12,507 bases of DNA, from positions 1 to 12,507 of the forward strand of contig JAWOHT010000285.1 of assembly GCA_046485045.1 (NCBI GenBank). Reading direction: 5' to 3'. The notes beneath the pieces are model-generated. The model saw nothing but the letters and a program-made list of their open reading frames with translations, searched no databases and had not been told where the DNA came from. This document shows, piece by piece, positions 1 through 5,664 of the stretch (positions are counted from its first letter, which is position 1; every line of letters starts with the position of its first letter). A program made the position numbers and the translations under genes. This stretch comes from JAFGPL01 sp046485045. GTDB lineage: Bacteria; Bacteroidota; Bacteroidia; Bacteroidales; UBA10428.

Positions 1-581
1 CGGCCCAATTGCTGGTCAAGGGCCATAAGGTTAGCCAGCGACCCTGGTTCTTCGAGAATAAACTGCTCTGAGAATGCTTTATGTTTTCTAAAAATATCAT
101 CGTAAATAGAATCAAGCAATGTTTTACGTGAGATAAAATCTGTATTGTTTCTTATTCTTTCAAACTCGTTGCTTAATTCTGTAATTTGCTCAAGCGTTTG
201 ATGCTGTTGCCTTACAAGTTTGCTTACTCGCCGCGAATCAGGAGATTTTGCAACAGAATAGTCAACATCAAACTGCTTTGAATTAATATACACCTCAATT
301 TTGTCGCCGGGATAAGCTATTAGCGTAATGCCCCTGCTGTTTTCCACCCATAAAACATAAAATGAAGGCCCTTCGGTATAACACCCGAGATCAAAACGGC
401 CGTCTTTGCTGATTTCCGATGAATCAATAGTTATAACGCCCTCTTTACTTAATCTCTTAAGATAAATTTTGTGCGGGTGCGTCTCTTTGAAAGAGCCTTT
501 AATAGAAACATTCTCTTTTTTGTCTGAACATGAAAAAAATATCAGTACAATTACCAGTAAAGCGAAGTATTGTTTCATCAT
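1..581 (-). CDS. Lipoprotein with DUF4369-like N-terminal domain, probable TlpA-type thiol-disulfide protein (partial)
   Basis: My reading of the minus strand gives an open frame from ATG at 581 to the window edge, 193 residues; the C-terminal part lies outside. It begins with Met-Met-Lys, a hydrophobic stretch (residues 5-16) and a lipobox-like FFSC with Cys18, so a lipid-anchored envelope protein is likely. Residues about 25-115 resemble DUF4369: a VSIKGSF strand, KIYL, an IDSSEIS segment, DGRFDL, and LIAYPGDKIEVYI. In Bacteroidota this domain usually precedes a thioredoxin-like (TlpA/AhpC) domain that reduces or exchanges disulfides in the periplasm; that half is not visible, so the redox role is inferred from family architecture. 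Residues 115-193 look helical and charged, as in the linker of such proteins. A second Met follows directly (578), so the start is uncertain by one codon. There is no Shine-Dalgarno site. The gene is divergent from purM. Confidence 0.8.
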   Translation of the reverse strand, partial: MMKQYFALLVIVLIFFSCSDKKENVSIKGSFKETHPHKIYLKRLSKEGVITIDSSEISKDGRFDLGCYTEGPSFYVLWVENSRGITLIAYPGDKIEVYINSKQFDVDYSVAKSPDSRRVSKLVRQQHQTLEQITELSNEFERIRNNTDFISRKTLLDSIYDDIFRKHKAFSEQFILEEPGSLANLMALDQQLG

Positions 582-639
582 GAAGTAATTATTTGTTTTG
601 AACTGTGAAGCACATTATATGTAATTCCCGAAAATTCTC

Positions 640-670
640 CAAATATATATTCACTAAAATAACCTGCCAA
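640..670 (-). promoter_or_regulatory. Bacteroidota-type promoter for the minus-strand lipoprotein gene
   Basis: Read on the minus strand, TATATTTG (plus 640-647) matches the TAnnTTTG -7 element. A TTG lies 20 nt upstream (plus 668-670) and fits the -33 element. The predicted transcript would start near 634 and have a leader of about 50 nt before the ATG at 581. This is a motif match only. Confidence 0.5.
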
Positions 671-711
671 CATTTCGGCAAACTATTTATGCCTGCTAAG
701 ATTAAAAAAAA

Positions 712-728
712 TTGGATATTTAATCCAA
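712..728. repeat. Inverted repeat upstream of purM (operator-like)
   Basis: TTGGAT and ATCCAA (712-717 and 723-728) form a perfect 6-bp inverted repeat with a 5-nt spacer, ending 10 nt before the -7 element. The position suits a repressor site, but no regulator is identified, and a 6-bp repeat can arise by chance in AT-rich DNA. Confidence 0.3.
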
Positions 729-746
729 GTTTAATTATTAAATTTG
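712..746 (+). promoter_or_regulatory. Probable promoter of the purM-prfA-pyrF cluster
   Basis: TAAATTTG at 739-746 is a full match to the TAnnTTTG -7 element. The nearest TTG (712-714) is 24 nt upstream, longer than the usual 19 to 21, so the -33 half is weak. The predicted transcript would start near 752, about 20 nt before the purM ATG. Confidence 0.45.
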
Positions 747-774
747 CCACAATCAATACCAAGCATTTAGTAAA

Positions 775-1941
775 ATGACCAAAGCAACCCAGTACAGCAG
801 CAGAGGGGTTTCTGCAAGTAAAGAAGATGTTCATAAAGCCATTGAGCTTTTCGATAAAGGCTTGTATCCCAATGCTTTCTGTAAAATCCTTCCTGATTTT
901 ATGTGCAACGACCCTGAATATTGCACCATAATGCACGCAGACGGGGCCGGCACAAAATCATCGCTTGCTTATGTTTACTGGAAAGAAACAGGCGATTACT
1001 CGGTATGGAAAGGGATAGCAAAGGACTCGGTTATTATGAACCTTGACGATCTGCTTTGTGTGGGGGCAACCGACAATTTTATGCTCTCTTCTACCATTGG
1101 ACGGAATAAATTCAAAATTCCCGGCGATGTAATTGTTCACATCCTTAAAGGTTATGATGAAATTATACAGGAGTTGTCGCAATGGGGAATTAACGTATAT
1201 CTCACCGGTGGAGAAACTGCCGACATCGGCGACCTGGTAAGGACCATCATTGTTGATTCTACCGTAACCTGCCGGTTAAAACGCTCTGAAATAATCGAAA
1301 ACAATATTCAACCCGGAGATGTGATTGTAGGACTGGCCTCATACGGACAATCTGTATATGAAAACGAATATAACAGCGGTATAGGGAGCAACGGGCTTAC
1401 CTCTGCCAGACACGATGTCTTTCATAATTACCTCGTTGAAAAATACCCCGAAAGCTTCGACGACCTGATACCCGCCTCGCTTGTATATACCGGAAAGTTC
1501 AGGGTTAACCAGAAATATAAAGACACCGGCCTGGATATAGGCAAATTAATTCTCTCACCCACCCGTACCTATGCACCGGTTATTAAAGAAATTCTCATGG
1601 GACATGGCGACAAGGTGCATGGCATGATTCACTGCACAGGTGGTGGGCAGACAAAAGTGATGAAATTTGTTGATAATGTACATATCATTAAAGACAATCT
1701 CTTTCCCCTTCCTCCGGTATTTCAGCTTATACAGGAACAATCGCGTGCCGATATGAGCGAAATGTATGAGGTTTTTAACATGGGGCACCGGTTCGAAATT
1801 TATACCACCCCAGAAACTGCTGATCAGATAATTGCAATTTCAGCGAAATTTGAAATTGAAGCTAAAATAATTGGCAGGGTTGAAAAAGCCAACAAAAGAA
1901 TGATGACCATTTCAGACAGTTTAGGTCAATATATCTATTAA
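775..1941 (+). CDS. purM: Phosphoribosylformylglycinamidine cyclo-ligase (AIR synthase), Bacteroidota long form
   Basis: This 388-residue protein belongs to the PurM/AIR synthase family, which closes FGAM to aminoimidazole ribonucleotide with ATP in the fifth step of purine synthesis in the cytoplasm. The N-terminal half carries the nucleotide-binding signature DGAGTK (residues 56-61), followed by MNLDDLLCVGATDNF, the counterpart of the MCVNDLVVQGAEPLF segment of classical PurM, and the glycine-rich LTGGETAD. The C-terminal half has NGLTSARHD, LSPTRTYAPV and HCTGGGQTK, typical of the second PurM domain. It is about 40 residues longer than E. coli PurM, which I recognise as the usual Bacteroidales form. 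The ATG start follows a consensus -7 element by about 30 nt; there is no clear Shine-Dalgarno site. It is the first gene of a tight cluster, with prfA starting 14 nt after its stop. A general AIR-synthase-related label is the only alternative. Confidence 0.92.
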   Translation: MTKATQYSSRGVSASKEDVHKAIELFDKGLYPNAFCKILPDFMCNDPEYCTIMHADGAGTKSSLAYVYWKETGDYSVWKGIAKDSVIMNLDDLLCVGATDNFMLSSTIGRNKFKIPGDVIVHILKGYDEIIQELSQWGINVYLTGGETADIGDLVRTIIVDSTVTCRLKRSEIIENNIQPGDVIVGLASYGQSVYENEYNSGIGSNGLTSARHDVFHNYLVEKYPESFDDLIPASLVYTGKFRVNQKYKDTGLDIGKLILSPTRTYAPVIKEILMGHGDKVHGMIHCTGGGQTKVMKFVDNVHIIKDNLFPLPPVFQLIQEQSRADMSEMYEVFNMGHRFEIYTTPETADQIIAISAKFEIEAKIIGRVEKANKRMMTISDSLGQYIY

Positions 1942-1955
1942 TTTTCACGGGTACA

Positions 1956-3044
1956 ATGAAAAATAATCTGATTGTAGAAAAACTTGAAGGTGTAAAAACC
2001 CGCTTTGATGACATCGGACGGCAGATATCAGACCCCGATTCGATGGCGGATATGAAAAAATTTGTAAAATTAAGCAGGGAATATAAGGAGTTAACCCCGA
2101 TAATTGATGTCTACAAAGAATACAAGAACATAATAAGTAATATCCAAAACGCAAAAGAAATCCTTTCCAGCGAAAAAGACGAGGAGTTGCGTGAAATGGC
2201 CAAGTCGGAGCTTGATGAATTGAACAGCAAACTCGAACCGCTGGAAGACCAGATAAAGATTTTGCTCCTTCCGGCTGATCCGCAGGATGAGAAAAATGCA
2301 GTTATTGAAATCAGGGCTGGCACCGGAGGCGATGAGGCAAGTATTTTTGCAGGCGACCTTTACCGCATGTACAATAAGTATTGCGAGCAGCGGGGGTGGA
2401 AAGTCGAAATATACGATTTCGCCGATGGTACGGTGGGTGGTTTTAAAGAGATTATCCTTCATGTTAAAGGCGACGGGGTATATGGCATAATGAAATATGA
2501 ATCGGGGGTACACCGCGTGCAACGCGTTCCACAGACCGAAACACAGGGAAGGGTACATACATCGGCTGCTTCGGTGGCCGTGCTTCCCGAAGCCGACGAA
2601 GTAGATGTTCAGTTAAAACAGGATGACATAAGAATAGACAGGTTTTGTTCTTCAGGCCCCGGGGGGCAATCTGTTAACACCACTTATTCTGCCGTAAGGC
2701 TTACCCATATCCCTTCGGGCATTGTGGTGCAATGTCAGGACCAGAAATCACAGCTAAAAAATCTGGACAAAGCCATGACAGAACTTCGTACCCGGCTTTA
2801 TAACCTCGAATACCAGAAATACCTCGACGAGATTGCCTCGAAAAGAAGAACAATGGTATCAACAGGAGACCGTTCGGCAAAGATAAGAACCTATAACTAC
2901 CCCCAGGGACGAATGACCGATCACCGGATAAACCTTACCTTATACAACCTGCAATCAATAATAGATGGCAATATCCAGGAAATAATAGACAGGTTGCAGA
3001 TGGCCGAAAACGCTGAAAGGCTTAAAGCAAGCGGACTGAACTAA
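1956..3044 (+). CDS. prfA: Peptide chain release factor 1
   Basis: The 362-residue protein is a class I release factor that reads UAA and UAG in the ribosomal A site and triggers peptide release. The GGQ motif (Gly236-Gly237-Gln238, in SSGPGGQSVNTT) is intact; its glutamine is normally methylated by PrmC, which is not in this window. The codon-recognition tripeptide is PQT (192-194, in RVPQTETQGRVHTSA), fitting the RF1 PxT pattern rather than the RF2 SPF motif. Residues 1-95 are charged and helical, as in RF1 domain 1, and the C-terminal YNYPQGRMTDHR segment is typical of the family. The length is normal. The ATG lies 14 nt after the purM stop, so cotranscription is likely. In E. coli prfA sits with hemA and prmC; the purM-prfA-pyrF order here resembles what I recall of other Bacteroidales. 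Confidence 0.97.
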   Translation: MKNNLIVEKLEGVKTRFDDIGRQISDPDSMADMKKFVKLSREYKELTPIIDVYKEYKNIISNIQNAKEILSSEKDEELREMAKSELDELNSKLEPLEDQIKILLLPADPQDEKNAVIEIRAGTGGDEASIFAGDLYRMYNKYCEQRGWKVEIYDFADGTVGGFKEIILHVKGDGVYGIMKYESGVHRVQRVPQTETQGRVHTSAASVAVLPEADEVDVQLKQDDIRIDRFCSSGPGGQSVNTTYSAVRLTHIPSGIVVQCQDQKSQLKNLDKAMTELRTRLYNLEYQKYLDEIASKRRTMVSTGDRSAKIRTYNYPQGRMTDHRINLTLYNLQSIIDGNIQEIIDRLQMAENAERLKASGLN

Positions 3045-3054
3045 AACTGCCGTA

Positions 3055-3882
3055 ATGAATTTTAACCGTTTGTTTCAAAACATACAGACAAAAAGAAGTT
3101 TCCTATGCATAGGGCTCGATTCAGATATTCAGAAAATACCTGATTTCCTGAAAAAATACCAGCACCCTGTATTTGAATTCAACCGCCTTATCATAGATGC
3201 CACTGCGCCATACACCATAGCATATAAACCAAATATTGCCTTTTACGAAAGTCGTGGAAAAGAAGGATGGCATGAACTTGAACTTACCGTGGATCACATC
3301 CGCAAAAACCATCCCGGCCTTTTTCTCATTGCAGATGCTAAACGCGGCGATATCGGCAACACTTCAGAAATGTATGCCGAAACTTTTTTCAAGGTTTTTG
3401 ACTTCGATGCTGTTACTGTTTCACCCTATATGGGCTTTGATTCAGTTCAACCTTTTTTCTCCTATAAGAATAAGTGGGTAATTATTTTGGCACTTACATC
3501 AAACAAAGGCTCAGCTGATTTTCAGATGCTGCGTACCGGTAAAAGCGAAACCCTGTTTGAAACAGTACTTAAAACCTCTTCTGCATGGGGAAGCAAAGAA
3601 AACACCATGTTCGTGGTTGGCGCCACCCATGCCAATATGCTTGTATTGGTGAGGGAATATGTACCCAGTCATTTTTTGCTGATACCCGGTGTAGGGGCAC
3701 AGGGGGGCAGCCTCGAAGATGTTTTTAAATACGGAAAAAACCCGAACTGCGGACTCATTGTAAATTCATCAAGGGCAATAATATATGCCGGCGATAAAAA
3801 AGATTTTGATATTATTGCAGCACAAAAAGCCGCAGAAATACAGGGGCAAATGGAAAAATTACTGGGTAATATGCCTGCATAA
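3055..3882 (+). CDS. pyrF: Orotidine 5'-phosphate decarboxylase, long (type 2) form
   Basis: This 275-residue TIM-barrel enzyme removes CO2 from OMP to make UMP, the last step of de novo pyrimidine synthesis in the cytoplasm. The N-terminal strand FLCIGLDSDIQKIP supplies the first substrate-binding aspartate. DAKRGDIGNT (from residue 94) contains the catalytic Lys96 and Asp99 of the D-x-K-x-x-D signature. VSPYMGFDSVQPF, LIPGVGAQGG and VNSSRAII match the phosphate-binding end of the barrel. It is longer than the roughly 240-residue E. coli-type enzyme, as expected for the type 2 subfamily. The ATG is 10 nt after the prfA stop, so it is probably the last gene of the purM-prfA-pyrF transcript. 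A 5-bp stem straddles its stop codon, but no U-tract follows directly, so I do not call a terminator. Confidence 0.96.
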   Translation: MNFNRLFQNIQTKRSFLCIGLDSDIQKIPDFLKKYQHPVFEFNRLIIDATAPYTIAYKPNIAFYESRGKEGWHELELTVDHIRKNHPGLFLIADAKRGDIGNTSEMYAETFFKVFDFDAVTVSPYMGFDSVQPFFSYKNKWVIILALTSNKGSADFQMLRTGKSETLFETVLKTSSAWGSKENTMFVVGATHANMLVLVREYVPSHFLLIPGVGAQGGSLEDVFKYGKNPNCGLIVNSSRAIIYAGDKKDFDIIAAQKAAEIQGQMEKLLGNMPA

Positions 3883-3947
3883 CCGCAGGAAATCGTGTTT
3901 ACAATTTATTTTTTTTCTACATTAGAGGCAATTTGCTGAAACAAAAA

Positions 3948-5231
3948 ATGACAGAAGAGTTCATTCATCACATTTGGAAATACGCGTTATACAAGCCCGA
4001 TGGGTTGAAGCTAACAAGCGGCGAGCCCATTGATGTTATTAAGCCGGGCGAACATAACCACAATGCCGGCCCTGATTTTTTAAATGCCCGCTTGAAAATA
4101 GGTGAAACGCTTTGGGCCGGCGACATAGAAATACATATCAATTCGTCTGACTGGGAAAAGCACCGGCACCATGAAAATAAAGCCTATAACAGTGTAATTC
4201 TTCAGATTGTATGTCATGATGATAAAGCATGCCTGCTTGAAAATGGCAGCCGGGTGCCTGCAACCGAACTTCAATTCGACCCGCAACTTTACAGGCATTA
4301 TCTGTACCTTATTCAAAGCAGAAAATGGATTGCATGCAAAGATGAAATTACACTGGTTGATCCTTTTGTTTTTTATTATCAGCTTGAAATGCTTACGATA
4401 GAAAGGCTCCATGCAAAATCTGAAGCAATTCTTAACACGTTTCAACAAACAAAAAACGACTGGTCAGAAACATTTTATATACACCTTGCCCGTAATTTCG
4501 GGTTTAAGGTCAACTCTGGCCCGTTCGAGATGCTGGCCAGATCGCTTCAGCTTAAATACATTGCAAAACATAAAAACAACCTGCTGCAGGTTGAAGCCTT
4601 GTTGTTCGGACAGGCAGGCTTTCTTAATGATGAAATAAACGATGAATATTTCAACCTGCTTTCAAGAGAGTATAAAGTTTTACAGGCTAAATTCAGGCTT
4701 AAACCACTTGAAAAGCATATCTGGAAATTTCTGAGACTAAGGCCCGACAATTTTCCCACCATCAGGATATCACAATTCGCATCGCTGCTGGAGCAATCAT
4801 CACAATTATTTGCAACTATTACAGAAACCCCCGATATTAAAACTATTCAAAAGTATTTTAATGTTTCGGCTGCTGAATACTGGAAATCGCACTACCGGTT
4901 TGGGGCAATCTCAACCACGAAAAAGAAAAAGTCTTTCGGCACAGAAAGCATCAACAATTTAATAATAAATACCATAGCCCCTTTTTTGTTTGTCTTCGGC
5001 AACCATAGCGGCAAAGAGGAATTAAAGGATAGGGCACTGAATTTTCTCATGAAGACATCGCCAGAAGACAACACCGTAATACGTAACTGGGTGAAACTCG
5101 GGTATGCCCCCAAAAATGCATTCGAAAGCCAGGGCATGCTTCAGCTTAAAAATAATTATTGTGATAAAAAAAGATGTTTGTCCTGTAATGTTGGCAACAA
5201 AATTATAGCTTCATATGGCCGGCAATCTTAA
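3948..5231 (+). CDS. DUF2851 family protein, function unknown
   Basis: I place the start at ATG 3948 (427 residues). A TTG 15 nt upstream is in frame, but MTEEFIHHIWKY is the family-like N-terminus. I recognise DUF2851, common in Bacteroidota and without known function. The conserved core is near the N-terminus: a His/Asn-rich turn with GPDF (residues 41-44), then GDIEIHINSSDW (58-69) and a strand ending in a His-Asp-Asp. The PD, then E61-x-H63, spacing recalls PD-(D/E)xK nucleases with His in place of Lys; that is only a hypothesis. The middle (about 100-370) is long, helical and rich in Leu and Lys. The end has Cys405-x4-Cys410-x2-Cys413 in a CDKKRCLSC context, possibly metal-binding. No signal peptide is seen. 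It starts 65 nt after pyrF, and TACATTAG at 3918-3925 is an imperfect -7 element, so it may have its own transcript. It is intact. Confidence 0.88.
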   Translation: MTEEFIHHIWKYALYKPDGLKLTSGEPIDVIKPGEHNHNAGPDFLNARLKIGETLWAGDIEIHINSSDWEKHRHHENKAYNSVILQIVCHDDKACLLENGSRVPATELQFDPQLYRHYLYLIQSRKWIACKDEITLVDPFVFYYQLEMLTIERLHAKSEAILNTFQQTKNDWSETFYIHLARNFGFKVNSGPFEMLARSLQLKYIAKHKNNLLQVEALLFGQAGFLNDEINDEYFNLLSREYKVLQAKFRLKPLEKHIWKFLRLRPDNFPTIRISQFASLLEQSSQLFATITETPDIKTIQKYFNVSAAEYWKSHYRFGAISTTKKKKSFGTESINNLIINTIAPFLFVFGNHSGKEELKDRALNFLMKTSPEDNTVIRNWVKLGYAPKNAFESQGMLQLKNNYCDKKRCLSCNVGNKIIASYGRQS

Positions 5232-5238
5232 AGATTTT

Positions 5239-5257
5239 TAAATCAAATATTGATTTA
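5239..5257. repeat. Inverted repeat overlapping the rpsO -33 element
   Basis: TAAATCAA (5239-5246) and TTGATTTA (5250-5257) form a perfect 8-bp inverted repeat with a 3-nt loop. The right arm contains the TTG of the rpsO -33 box. No T-tract follows on the plus strand (an A-tract does), so it is not a terminator for DUF2851. It could be an operator or an AT-rich coincidence. Confidence 0.35.
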
Positions 5258-5279
5258 TAAAAAAAAATAAATAACTTTG
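5250..5279 (+). promoter_or_regulatory. Strong Bacteroidota promoter of rpsO
   Basis: A TTG (5250-5252) stands 19 nt ahead of TAACTTTG (5272-5279), a full match to the TTG/TAnnTTTG consensus at the usual spacing. Transcription should start near 5286, giving a leader of about 30 nt before the rpsO ATG at 5317. It is the best promoter match in the window, as expected for a ribosomal protein gene. Confidence 0.7.
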
Positions 5280-5316
5280 CGTCTTGTTTTAAAAAGATAA
5301 CAATCAGATCAGGAAT

Positions 5317-5586
5317 ATGTATTTAACACCAGAGAAAAAACAGCAGTTGTTTAAGAAATTCGGAAAAACAGAAAAAAACACAGGATCGGCCGAAAGCCAG
5401 ATAGCTTTGTTTTCTTTTCGTATCAACCATCTTACAGAGCACCTGAAAGTTAACAAGAAAGATTTCGGCACCCAGTTGGCGCTTCTGAAACTTGTTGGAA
5501 AAAGAAGAAGGTTGCTTGATTATCTGAAAGACCGTGATATTGAAAGATACCGTAAAGTTCTTGGCGAACTGAATCTGCGTAAGTAA
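5317..5586 (+). CDS. rpsO: 30S ribosomal protein S15
   Basis: The 89-residue protein is full length for S15, an early-binding protein of the small subunit that contacts the 16S rRNA central domain. The family signature is clear: GSAESQIALFSFRINHLTEHLK (residues about 23-44), then DFGTQLALLKLVGKRRRLLDYLK and the closing DIERYRKVLGELNLRK. The basic, all-helical composition fits. It has its own promoter 38 nt upstream and ends 7 nt before a strong intrinsic terminator, so most of its transcripts are expected to be monocistronic. In other bacteria S15 represses its own translation by binding the mRNA leader. The leader here is about 30 nt and shows no obvious pseudoknot, so such control cannot be claimed. 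The neighbouring pnp gene matches the conserved rpsO-pnp order. Confidence 0.98.
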   Translation: MYLTPEKKQQLFKKFGKTEKNTGSAESQIALFSFRINHLTEHLKVNKKDFGTQLALLKLVGKRRRLLDYLKDRDIERYRKVLGELNLRK

Positions 5587-5593
5587 CAAAAAG

Positions 5594-5622
5594 AAAGGCA
5601 ATTCGAAAAATTGCCTTTTTTT
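5594..5622 (+). terminator. Intrinsic terminator between rpsO and pnp
   Basis: AAAGGCAATT (5594-5603) pairs perfectly with AATTGCCTTT (5609-5618) around a CGAAA loop, and the T-run extends to 5622. The 10-bp stem with its T-tract is a convincing rho-independent terminator. Because pnp starts only about 40 nt later with no clear promoter between, it may act as a partial terminator that lowers pnp readthrough. Confidence 0.85.
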
Positions 5623-5664
5623 ACTTTTATAAATCATACATTAACAAGTAATTTAGAGGAAATT

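Noticed and set aside
589..936. Minus-strand 115-codon open frame overlapping the purM start
   Set aside because: It is antisense to purM and its conserved N-terminus, has no family resemblance, and covers both candidate divergent promoters.
2091..2558. 155-codon minus-strand open frame inside prfA
   Set aside because: It is fully antisense to well-conserved RF1 sequence and shows no recognisable motif.
3874..3889. Stem CCTGC/GCAGG at the pyrF stop as a terminator
   Set aside because: Only 5 bp, overlapping the stop codon, with the T-rich stretch starting more than 15 nt after the stem.
5611..5664. Upstream TTG start for pnp adding 18 residues
   Set aside because: The TTG lies within the rpsO terminator hairpin, while ATG 5665 has a ribosome-binding site and gives the usual PNPase N-terminus.
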